Positions 12,228-21,697 of a stretch of DNA of 64,000 bases are shown here, in pieces. This stretch comes from Knufia peltigerae. Its lineage: Eukaryota > Ascomycota > Eurotiomycetes > Chaetothyriales > Trichomeriaceae. The translations under genes and the position numbers were made by a program. The notes beneath the pieces were generated by a model. The model was given only the letters and a program-made list of their open reading frames with translations. It was not told where the DNA came from and searched no databases. Each line of letters begins with the position of its first letter. Position 1 is the first letter of the stretch. The DNA lies in assembly GCA_030247855.1 (NCBI GenBank), contig JAPDRN010000135.1:22388-86387 (forward strand), read 5' to 3'.

Positions 12228-13991
12228 ACGTTCCCGCGTTCACATATGAGCTGGTCTCGACGTAAGACCAGGACCTGGGAAATTAGTGGTGGACATTAGC
12301 ACTGTGGACCGAATGGTGAAATATCATCCTATTCTCACTAGTTCTGTGAAGGAGGACAATGGATTTATGATATGGCAACTCCTGTAGGATGAGCGTGGCA
12401 TTGGGGGGTTTAGCTTACCTCGTATTCAAGAGGCAAGGACATGGCTATAAATTTGTAATCACGCATTTTCAAATTCGTGTTGCTCCTGAAGTGGCACGAT
12501 CACAATATTTCTCGATTTTCTCGTCAAGTTGGACTGGTGAGTTGTTTACAGAACGTGTCATCCAGCATAGATTCTGGTAATGTTATGATCCACCTACCAA
12601 GTCAACTCTCAGAGTGTAATTGTATTATGTCCTCAACACCGTACGGTACGGTAAAGATAGTTGCCGATGGTAATTGTGCAATTGAACAAACACAATCACT
12701 ACCAACTCGAGTGTTCGCCCACCCACACACGCACACACGAGATGAGTAATCTCGTCTAGAAAAGGGTTCCAAAAAAGAAGAGATAACATGGTCATACGTG
12801 TCGAGTCATTTTTACTCATCGTGTGGTTAGACAAGACAACTTGTCGGTTCAAGTGGTTGTTGGTGATGGGTGGTTAGGGATCGGTTGTCAATTGGTTGAC
12901 ACGGAGTAGGTAGTCGATTTTCGGGGCTTTTTCCTTTTTGCAGGGGTACGAAGTAGAGAACGATTTGGCCCTGCAGGGGTTTCATCTTTGTAAAAAATAT
13001 GTACTCCATACTCCAAACTGCGTATCTGCACTGCATGACTAGAGGTGATTAACACTGGAGGATCTTGTACTACGTGATCTCTTTTTCGCTTTTCCCCCGG
13101 TTGTTTGTAAACTGACCCGGGTCAACCGGGGAGGGCTCACATCTGGATGACGCGTAACGTTGGAATTCACCCAGTGCATCTAGTAGATACTTACACCAGT
13201 ACCACCGTTCAATAGTACTCATCAAGCGAAATCTATCGAGAAACAAAACACAAAACACAAAGCACCGGTTGAAACTGTCCTTTGAAGGTTTTGGTTGATA
13301 CGGAGTATATCCGGAAAAAAGCCACCGACGAACAGTTTTAAATTTTTGATTTTGGTTTTGGATCTGCATAGTGGTTCCCCGCGAACCCCGTAGATCAATG
13401 TTGAATATTTTATTATCGGTAACTCCGTACATACATATATTCCCCCGAACACATAACTCCACGTACCCAACGTCCACTCATCTACAGTACTCATACCTAG
13501 GTAAGGCATAGCCGTATTCCGTATCAAGTAAATACTCCGCACTCCATATATCCATACTATTTGCTTCATTGTCTCATTTGTGCTCGGCGAGGATACTAGA
13601 CTCTTTTCAATTATGGAGTTGGTAAATCATGAGAAAGGAGATTATGAAATTGGGACACTATTACGTATATTTTGTTGGCAGAACTAGGCAAGAAGACAGA
13701 CGCAACAAAAGAGAAAGAGAGAGAGAGAGATAGAGTAGTATCATTCTGTATCATTCTCCGTATGGCGCCGTCTATTGAACAGCGCACGACCTATTCGAAA
13801 TGATTATTGCCGAGAGAGAGACAGAAAAAAACACATCAAGCACATTGATCTCTTGTACGCAAGATTTTTCGTTTGCCTCACGTCCCCAACTTTGACATGG
13901 AAACACACGTCTGTCAGAATCGGCAGAATCGGCATTCTGTACGACTTCGAGCTGAAGACGAGTCAATGGAGCAGCAATGGTGCAATGATAT
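12228..13991. other. Intergenic, AT-rich, with simple repeats
   Basis: Between two convergent genes. Contains a CA-rich run at 12719-12738, a GA run at 13711-13734, one exact TACGGAGTA at 13299-13307 and several near copies in 13300-13560 (ACTCCGTAC, ATTCCGTAT, ATACTCCGC). No supported coding frame. Confidence 0.4.
13711..13734. repeat. GA-rich microsatellite
   Basis: Run of GAGAAAGAGAGAGAGAGAGA type in the intergenic region downstream of the WG-tail gene. Confidence 0.8.
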
Positions 13992-15233
13992 TTACCAGGT
14001 TGAAGACTGCTGCTCGTTGACCTCGTCAGCCCACTCCCCGCCTCCGGTGCTCTCAACGCCGCCCCAGGGGTCGATCTTGACACCACCACCACCACCGGTT
14101 TCATAGTCGTGGCCGTCCAACATGTTCTCTTTCTTGACATTGCCACCGGCTCCGTTGTCCATGGAGATACCAGAGTCGAAGCCAAACTCGTCGCTGTTCT
14201 TGTTGTGGCCGGCGGCGGGAGCGACATCCCAACCACCAGAAGCGGCGGAAGCTGGATTGGCGGCGTCGAATGGGTCGGTGGTGTCAGCGGGGTCGTCCCA
14301 ACCGCTGCCGCTTCTAGCGGGCTTCTTTCCAATGCCAACCGTGTCCCAGCCTTTGAAAGCCTCGACGTCGTCGCTGATGTTGGGGTCGTTTCGCAGAACC
14401 TTGTTCTGCTTCTTCTCCTCCCACTTCTTCTTCACCTCGGTCTCGTTGCGCTCGCACCAGTCATGAAGGTCCTCGTCGAGCTTAGGGATGCGGGTTCTCA
14501 TTTCCTCGAGAATGTCCATGTCGTCGGGTGTATCCTCTTCGTTCAGCACGGCGTTCCACCAGGCCCAAAAGACACTGGCCGAGGCCACTTCGCGAAGAGA
14601 GTCGTTGCAGTTGCTCAGCGCAGGCGAGGTGTAGAACCATTCGACTTCGTCCCAACTCATGAGCACCTTGCGCGCAATGCCTCGCATACGTTTGGTGAGT
14701 CCTTCGGCGAGATCACGGTCAGGAATGCCCAGGTAAGTGGCTGCGATGATGACCTTGGCGTACAACGACAGAAGTTGGGGAGAATCTTCTTCGAGCTGGA
14801 AGAAAGACACGACTAGTCAGCGAGGCGCGTGAACATGGGCGGAATTTATTGCTTTTGAGAACTCACTTCTCGATATTTGACAATGCTCTGCTCCGAGACA
14901 CACTGATCGACCCAAGCCAGAGCTTCCTTCAGACCAGTCAGGTCAATGCCTGTGACGATGTATGATTTGCGGTTGTTGTCGTCCATGAAGTCACGGCGGA
15001 TGCGATCGCAGAAGATCATGGCTGCATCTCGAGAGAAATTGCCATCTACAAGTTGAAGGGGAGAGCCCTTCTCTGATCGGTAGAAGATCGCGATGGTAGG
15101 AGTTGGATTGATGCTGTGAATCGTTAGTCATTGAAAAGGACACTCTAGGAACAAGGCCTTACTCTGCGAGTTTCGCCGGTGGGATGCGCGGACCACGATC
15201 TTCGCGAGGGCGAGGGGGGCTGCCGTCTTCCAT
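13992..15233 (-). CDS. Conserved-looking fungal protein with a tryptophan/glycine-rich acidic tail
   Basis: Predicted exons 15163-15233, 14867-15113 and 13992-14795, introns of 49 and 71 nt, 373 residues. The start at 15233 gives MEDGSPPRPREDRGPRIPPA; a longer in-frame start at 15392 adds a low-complexity leader and is less likely. The first two thirds form a folded, mixed alpha/beta-looking domain (PTPTIAIFYRSEKGSPLQL, then helical segments with WDEVEWFY and FWAWWNAVL). The last 120 residues are disordered and contain GWDT, GWDD, GWDV, PWGG and EWAD spaced in acidic, Gly/Ala-rich sequence. No signal peptide or membrane segment. I cannot assign a function; the tail resembles WG/GW Argonaute-hook sequences but such tails also occur in other disordered proteins. 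Confidence 0.75.
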
Positions 15234-15988
15234 GATGACTAGGTCTACACGAGAAAAGTAGTAGGTCTTTCGGGGCAATCGCGCAAAGGGGTGGCTTGTA
15301 GAGGGTTGAGGCGACGAAATGATTTTGAGAGCAGAATGTGTTGTCAGTGAATTAATCCCGCAAGGATGATGGAGTGAATTTGTGAAAGCCAACGATAATG
15401 TCGCTTGAAATCACATGTGCCGTTGGCCAGAGTACAGATGCAAGAGCCATGAAACGAAGATGTCAGAGACAAAGAAACTGGCTGTGTTGCGAACCAGTAT
15501 GCATATTTCTTTCTTACCCGTGCTGTTGGAAGCCTGGTCTCCTCGCAAACATAAACACAATTCATAACCACCGGCAACTTGCATGGACTGTAAGTTTTTG
15601 CCACGAAAAGAATCATACCACAGCAGAGTGTTGTTGTTGGAGCATAAGAGCATCTTCCTTCCACGTTGTTGCTTGCCGAAATCCAGACGGTCTTAATTCA
15701 AAGTTATCGGCCTCACAGAATGCATGGTATCCTCTGTTGCTTCCAGCGTTTGAACGATCATGACGTGTCACAGTTCGAAACTGGGCAGCTGATGTCCTGA
15801 ATTTATTCTCACCAAGCAAACAACAATATCGAAAGTCGGGTCTGAAACGTGAAGTAGACTTGTATTGTGGTGACGTTCGCGTCTTGCAAGTACAAGAGTC
15901 AGGAAGCAGACCAAATACGCCTCACAATACGCCTTGCTCATAATGTCATCTCTATTGGTATCCTGCATCATCATCATTGTCCACTGGC
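15234..15988. other. Intergenic: promoter of the WG-tail gene and 3' flank of TMA7
   Basis: No convincing coding frame in either strand. Open frames of 70-120 codons overlap each other on opposite strands and show no protein-like composition. Confidence 0.4.
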
Positions 15989-16305
15989 TTATTTCTTCCC
16001 ACTCTTCTTGATCCCTTGCTGACCGGCGTTCATGGGGCCCTTGCCTTTTGCCTTCTCGGCCATTTCCTTTCGGGCTTTCGCATCTGGAGAAGCGGGTCAG
16101 AGATATTCTGTTGAAGAGACGCAGCAAAATTCACGCACCCGCTGCTTGTTTGGCCTTGAATGCCATTTCATCGTCATCTAGGTCTTTCTTGTCTTTTTTA
16201 GGTGCCTTTAGAGGCTTGACTTTGCCGCCTATTCGAGGGGTCAGACTGAGTCAAAAGGGGCGTAGACTGTGCCGTTCACAAACCTTCTCGACTTTGGCCA
16301 CCCAT
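15989..16305 (-). CDS. TMA7: Translation machinery-associated protein 7
   Basis: A 68-residue basic protein split over three exons: 16284-16305, 16139-16228 and 15989-16083, with two 55 nt introns. It starts MGGQSREGGKVKPLKAPKK, continues with an acidic-then-helical DLDDDEMAFKAKQAADAKA segment and ends GQQGIKKSGKK. That order, the length and the IKKSGKK terminus are the hallmarks of eukaryotic TMA7 (about 64 residues), a small ribosome-associated protein. The gene is too short and too interrupted to appear as one open frame. It is divergently oriented to the Zn2Cys6 regulator with 344 nt between starts. Confidence 0.93.
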
Positions 16306-16649
16306 TTTGATTGTATACACTTGAAGTTGCTCGAGGTTGAATAAAAGTGAAGAGGTAGGGTTGTCGAGCGCAATTGTGCTGGGTGAGACTTCGAGTACTT
16401 TTGCCTGCTGATTCTCGACCGCCGCGCAGCAACTTTCGCTGCAAAAGACTTGGCAATTCTCGTACTCGTACAGTCGCTTACATAATCACATCACCTCAGG
16501 CCCTCTCAGTCTTCTTCAGTCTACATCATAGGACGCTGCGGAAGCATGGAGATTGGAGTTATCTTATTCTCTTTGACGGATGGCTGCGAGTTTCGGACAA
16601 ATAGTACGATCCAATAGTACTCCCAGGAAGGACTATATGACGAGCCAGT
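16306..16649. other. Divergent promoter, TMA7 / Zn2Cys6 regulator
   Basis: A 344 nt spacer that must carry both promoters. It contains an out-of-frame ATG at 16637 whose frame overlaps the regulator start. No other element is recognised. Confidence 0.4.
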
Positions 16650-16720
16650 ATGGATCTGGGTCGAGGTCTTCCCCTTGTCACCGGTGCGAGAAGAAGCTTC
16701 AATGGCTGCTGGACGTGTAG
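16637..16720 (+). promoter_or_regulatory. Candidate overlapping upstream ORF
   Basis: ATG at 16637 opens a 27-codon frame that runs past the regulator ATG at 16650 in another frame and stops at 16720. If transcribed, ribosomes would have to skip this ATG to make the regulator. Confidence 0.35.
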
Positions 16721-18416
16721 ACTGCGGCGAAAAAAGTGTGATGAGAGTCCTCTCACATGCGATGCCTGTACGGCATTGCACATCACTTGCCACTACTCTC
16801 AGGAGAAACCGGATTGGATGGATGGGGGTCTGAGACAGAAGGAGATGGCTGAGCAGATCAAGCGCGAGGTCAAAGGAAATGCTCACCTCCGGCCTGTGCA
16901 GCGTTCTGCCCACCTTCCTGGAGGCTATTCTTCGCTCGCTGATTCTGGCCCTGAGAGTCTCGAAGACAACACTGAACTTCTCAATGGAATGCAGCTACAC
17001 GATGGGGCTCCGACGACCTCGCCATTGCGTAATGCTGACTGCACCTCTGCCCACACAAATGCCCCGAAAACAGCAACGTTTGAACGATCTGACACGGTTC
17101 TCCTCACGTTCTACCTCGATTACTTGTTTCCCTTCCTGTTTCCATTTTATCGGCCCTCGCCCCTACAAGGTGGCAGAGCTTGGATCTTGGAAATGATGAT
17201 AAGCCGACCAGTAGTTCGACAAGCAACACTTTGTCAGAGCGCATATTTTCTATCTCTTGCTCACGAGGCAGCAAACCACTCTGTGGACTGGGATACAGTA
17301 CTAACACGTACGAGAGATGCTTTCGAAGTGCTGAGACGGTCGCTGCAGCTTATGAGCGGCTCGGACATCTCAGAACATCTGCACGGGGCTGTGCGAGTCA
17401 TGGCAAGTATCATGCAGGTGCAGCGTTTTGAAATTGCTCTGTTGAGTTTTGACAACTGTAGGGCGCATTTGAATGCCGCATTGTCACTCTTCAAACAGCT
17501 CCTCGACACTAGCAGTTCTGGTGGAACAGAAGGAATCAGGTCAAACTTCGATGCCTTCATGCATAAACTGGGACCATCCACATGGATCTTGCCTGCGCAA
17601 TGTATTCAAGTTCCAAGTGCCGAGCAGTCCGCTTTTCGCTTCTCATCTAGCCTTTTGTTCTTGGACGACATCATCGCAAGTACGGCTCTCCAGGAGGAGC
17701 CCGCACTCTATACGTTTCATCGAAGCCTTTTGACTTCGAATGACGGGCTCGAGCCGCCCATACAGCTCGAGACTGCCATTGGATGCGAGAACTGGGTGTT
17801 TCTGGAGATCGGCAAGGTGGCTGTTCTAGACGCTTGGAAACAACGATGTAAGAAGACGGGTACCCTAGATGTCATCGAACTGGTCCATCGAGCTACAGCA
17901 ATCAAAGACGGCTTGACAGCGCACCTGACAGACCTGGAAAGGAGGTCAAGGGACATGCAGGGAGGAGGAAACGATCTGATTGACATTTTTACAGTGGACT
18001 GCCACCACCAGTTCCAGGCACCACCGAGCCAGACGTCACTGATTACACGTGTGTGGGCTCACGCGGCCTTGATTTATCTGTGCCTTGTTGTGTCAGGATG
18101 GCAGCCAGCCAGTGTCGATATTCGATATCACGTGTGCCGTTCAATCGAACTGCTCACATTTCATATGCCCTCGCCAACGTTGCTGCGTACTATGGTATGG
18201 CCCTTCTGCGTGACAGGCTGCCTTGCAGAGCCAGCTCAGGAAACTCAACTACGTGGCATAGTTGAAAATCTCCAACCGCCCACGATTTTCGGCACGGTAC
18301 GAAAAGCAGTAGAGATCATGGAAAGTGTTTGGCGCAAAAGAGAAACCGTTGAGATCACAAATTTCGACCTTGCTACATGCCTCAGAAATGGAGGTGATCT
18401 TGTGTTGTTGGTATAG
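16650..18416 (+). CDS. Zn2Cys6 fungal transcription regulator
   Basis: Single open frame of 588 residues with no intron needed. The N-terminus has a binuclear zinc cluster (GCWTCRLRRKKCDESPLTCD then AC and C), six cysteines between about residues 20 and 47, which binds CGG-type DNA half sites in this family. It is followed by a basic linker and an all-helical region of about 450 residues typical of the fungal-specific regulatory domain 2 (PF11951-like). No membrane segment or signal peptide, so nuclear. Its target genes cannot be told from sequence; neighbours are TMA7 upstream and an SDR-like gene converging downstream. Confidence 0.9.
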   Translation: MDLGRGLPLVTGARRSFNGCWTCRLRRKKCDESPLTCDACTALHITCHYSQEKPDWMDGGLRQKEMAEQIKREVKGNAHLRPVQRSAHLPGGYSSLADSGPESLEDNTELLNGMQLHDGAPTTSPLRNADCTSAHTNAPKTATFERSDTVLLTFYLDYLFPFLFPFYRPSPLQGGRAWILEMMISRPVVRQATLCQSAYFLSLAHEAANHSVDWDTVLTRTRDAFEVLRRSLQLMSGSDISEHLHGAVRVMASIMQVQRFEIALLSFDNCRAHLNAALSLFKQLLDTSSSGGTEGIRSNFDAFMHKLGPSTWILPAQCIQVPSAEQSAFRFSSSLLFLDDIIASTALQEEPALYTFHRSLLTSNDGLEPPIQLETAIGCENWVFLEIGKVAVLDAWKQRCKKTGTLDVIELVHRATAIKDGLTAHLTDLERRSRDMQGGGNDLIDIFTVDCHHQFQAPPSQTSLITRVWAHAALIYLCLVVSGWQPASVDIRYHVCRSIELLTFHMPSPTLLRTMVWPFCVTGCLAEPAQETQLRGIVENLQPPTIFGTVRKAVEIMESVWRKRETVEITNFDLATCLRNGGDLVLLV

Positions 18417-18526
18417 ACGAACATTCAGAGAAGTGATTCTCAAGCACTCCATTGTACCAGAGGCAAGTCAATATTCATATCATACGTGTTTATAGCATTG
18501 ATATTAATGTGTTGCGACAGAGCCCA

Positions 18527-19283
18527 TTACTTGAACTGGACATAACCTTTGTCCTTGACAAAGGTGGCATGCCACGGAACGTTGCCTGCGTGATCGGCCA
18601 GCTGTACATAAAAGTCAGCATGGGCCGACCCATCGAGCTGCTGCCCCTTCATCTTGCCATCTTCGTAATGCTCGTCGGCGTAAAAGAAGCTGATCATACA
18701 AACTGTCAGACTCCGCTTTTCTCATCGAAACCTCGAGAATTACCTACCGGATGCCTTGTGAAGAGTACAAGCTGTCAGCGGTACCAAGCCAATATGCCGA
18801 AGCTGACTTGCCAACGCCTAGATCCAACATCATGGGAACAGGAAGGATCGTGGCGTTCAGGGCGTTGCCGGTATATATGAAGGTCTTCTTAGTGTCCTTG
18901 GGAAGTGCCGCCCACGCAGACACCGCCTGTTGTGCCGCAACCCAAGGGCTGACGGTATTGATGTTGAGATCCTTGGTCATCATACCGGCCGTGATCGAGA
19001 AGAGATCGTCTTTGGCCGGGGGTGGAGTGAGTGCTGCAGCATTGTAGACAACCACGGTCGGCGCGGCATGAAACTCGGCCTTCACGGCATCGAACAGCGC
19101 CGGGATTGAATTGGGATTGGCAAAGTCAGCCTTGAGGGAGAGATATCCTTCATTCGTCTTGGCCCCGGTTCCATTTCTGGATGCAACGGCAACCTTGTAG
19201 CCACTGCTGAAGAATTTCGCGGCAACAGCAGCACCAACTCTGGGCCCGGAGCCGAGAATGAGAACGATCGGACTGGCTGCCAT
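18527..19283 (-). CDS. SDR-like NAD(P)-binding protein, atypical
   Basis: Exons 18748-19283 and 18527-18689 with a 58 nt intron, 232 residues from the ATG at 19283 (MAASPIVLILGSGPRVGAAV). Rossmann-type glycine motif GSGPRVG replaces the usual TGxxxGIG, an arginine occurs after beta-2 (ASRNG), and VVVYNAAA stands in the NNAG position. The expected active-site Tyr-x-x-x-Lys is absent: the corresponding stretch is SASAYWLGTADSLYSSQGIR, followed by FFYADE. The C-terminus is short (ends GYVQFK). Fold assignment to the short-chain dehydrogenase superfamily is good; normal dehydrogenase chemistry is doubtful. An in-frame ATG at 19382 would add 33 residues (MKTLKTLNQLLSPQHLPSSF...) that could act as a targeting sequence. 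Confidence 0.82.
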
Positions 19284-20271
19284 TTTTGGAACGTTTTCTT
19301 TTGGAGCAATTTGCGATTGAGGAAAGCTGCTGGGTAAGTGTTGAGGAGACAAAAGTTGATTCAGCGTTTTCAATGTCTTCAAATGGTCATTTATACCAGA
19401 TGAGGCCAGCTTAGATACCCTTATTCACGGAGCTGTTTCACTGATCTTCTTCGAGCGAGCATTTCTAAGCAGGTACGGAATGCCATGGTACCGAGAACGC
19501 GGTCGATGTGTATGGCATCCCATCCGGGTAGACATTCATATCCGCATTCACGATGCTTAGGACGCTATTTGCTGTGCACAGGCTTGATTTTTGAGGCTCG
19601 CGAAGACTGGGCACGTCGAGACCCACAAGCCGCGCGCGATGATCCGCTGGGCAAAAAAAACCGGTAGAGAAATTGACCCACAAAGGTCTGGGGCTCACCA
19701 GGGCTGAGAGCGACCGCGCGCGGCAAGAATTCGAAGCCATCATCATGTTAGGCTAGTTACCATCTTGTGCATTGCTGAACGACTAATCATTCTCCAGCTG
19801 CGTCATCCACGGCGTACACCACATTCTCGTTCTCAATTTTCTGACATCGTCATTGGCTACAACGCGCATCAGCATATGGCCAGGCTATGGCTGGGATGAT
19901 TTCTTTTTGAAATCTGTGCAAGAATCGCTCCATTGTGAAAGATGTCAAGCCGCAGGGATGCAAAGACGCGCGGTAAGACATTACAAAGCACAATTTTGGA
20001 CTTCATTGTAGAACGCACCCTGTCACCTTTCAATGGCCAGGCCATGTGCTGGGTGCTCAGAATCTCGAGTGCGCCGTTATCAAGTCGGTGACCGGCTGTA
20101 GTAAATCTCGAGACAGAGAAACAAGCCCTGATGAGTGTACGGCAGGTATTGTTATTTTGTTGCTTTGCTCTGTTGAGCTTGTTCATTCCTCGTGTTTATC
20201 TTCCGTTCCAACTCTACACAGGCAGCATCTGGCAAGCCACTTCTCAAATAGCTACCTACATCTTTGGCACG
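19284..20271. other. Intergenic, divergent promoters of SDR and dioxygenase genes
   Basis: One kilobase with no supported gene. A minus-strand frame at 19465-19746 (93 codons) has a fairly protein-like composition but no recognised motif and no clear start context, so it was not called. Confidence 0.4.
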
Positions 20272-21236
20272 ATGGAGGCCAGCACTCTTTCGCGAATGCC
20301 AGTCTACTTCTTGGGCATTGGTGGTCCCAATTTCATGGAAGATACCGAACACCCCGCCTACGCTCAGTTGGCCGTAGTTGGCCGAGAGATCACGACACGG
20401 GTCAAACCGAAGGCGGTCGTCGTTTTCTCTGCGCACTGGCAACACAGTCCGAACAAGATTGGAATCAATGTCGCCGAGAAAACCGACCTCATCTACGACT
20501 TTTACGGCTTTCCGCCTCACTATTATGAATACGACTATCCGAACGAAGGCAGCCCTGAGGTTGCTCAAAAGGTCATTGATAGACTAACGGTCGGGGGAAT
20601 GCAAGTGGAGGGTGTGAAGCGAGGTCTCGATCATGGCGTCTGGGCTGGGTTCATGGTTGGTAGGTAGAATGGCTGGGAGAGCGAATGTGTGGCTACTAAT
20701 ATCGATACTCGAATAGCGTTCCATCCGAAGACGAACCCCTTGAATGTGCCAATTGTCCAAGTTTCGTTGTACGACAATGATGATTGGGAGCAACATTACC
20801 GCATTGGACAAGCATTGGAAGGTCTGCGGGACGAAGGAGTTCTGATCATTGGTGCTGGGATGGCTGTTCACAATCTGAGAGACTTTCGGGCCATGAGAAC
20901 GAGTGGTAAGAGCAATACGATGCCGTAAGTTGAGAGTCCTTCTGGTATAACCACACCAAAAGGTCAATCTTGCTAATGAGCTTTAGGTATGCACTCAGCT
21001 TTGACGATGCCTTGAAAGATGCTGCCACAGCCGAGCCCGAGCGGCGTCAGGGAAGAATGTCTGCTTTGATGAAAAGGCGTGATGCAAGAGAAGCACACCC
21101 TAGTCTAGAGCATATACTTCCCATGCATATAAGTGCAGGTGCCGCAGGCTCAGATGTAGGCGAGCGACTGTGGACTCTTTCTGAGAAGAGTTTGAGCTGG
21201 GCACAGTATCGCTTTGGGAGCGTTCCCGCAGCGTGA
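20272..21236 (+). CDS. LigB-type extradiol ring-cleavage dioxygenase homologue
   Basis: Exons 20272-20659, 20717-20924 and 20987-21236, introns of 57 and 62 nt, 281 residues. It belongs to the 4,5-DOPA/aromatic extradiol dioxygenase (LigB) family, which cleaves catechol-type rings with a single metal. Diagnostic blocks: VVVFSAHWQHSP, YDFYGFPPHYYEY, KRGLDHGVW, LIIGAGMAVHNL and HILPMHISAGAAG. In the first block, where family members usually have SHGxP with a metal-ligand His, this protein reads LGIGGPNF, so that His is Ile. Activity is therefore uncertain. The open frame continues upstream to an ATG at 20131, which would add a hydrophobic leader (MSVRQVLLFCCFALLSLFIP); the start at 20272 matches the family. 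It lies 3.3 kb from the oxidative enzyme cluster, separated from it by the PRP4 kinase gene. Confidence 0.9.
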
Positions 21237-21697
21237 GGGTAGGTTTCTAGAAGCAGGGCATGCTGATTCTAGATTCCGGATGCTACAATCGATCAAGAGG
21301 CGAGGATAGTGACCACCACGTAGATTTACGAGCATGCGAAACGAGCGCTTGTTGATATAGTAGTAACTCCGTACAGTCGGCATAGTTTCCTTTTTTTAGC
21401 TAGTTCCTCTCGCTAGCCTCGTTTGCCTGCGATTTTGAATACCACGTCACAAGGCTTTGACGACTTCTTCGCCAACGCATATCAAAATCTACGCAGTCCA
21501 CACGCAGAATCTGTGGTTGTTTTAAACGAGGATCTGCAATCACTTGTATGGATAGTTGAGAAGGAACAAGGACAGGACGACACCGGTCGGGCTCTACAAC
21601 CGCAAAGTCCTTTTCATCTCAGGATCCTTGGCTAACACTTTTGATCACTTGAAGATTAGGTGTCAGTCCGTGTCCAGGGCTCGATATCATCCTCATC
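21237..21697. other. Intergenic, upstream of PRP4-type kinase
   Basis: 461 nt between two plus-strand genes. No element recognised beyond an AACTCCGTAC near copy of the recurrent motif at 21365-21374. Confidence 0.4.

Noticed and set aside
19465..19746. 93-codon minus-strand frame
   Set aside because: Composition is mildly protein-like, but there is no motif, no neighbouring exon with good splice sites and no family recognised.
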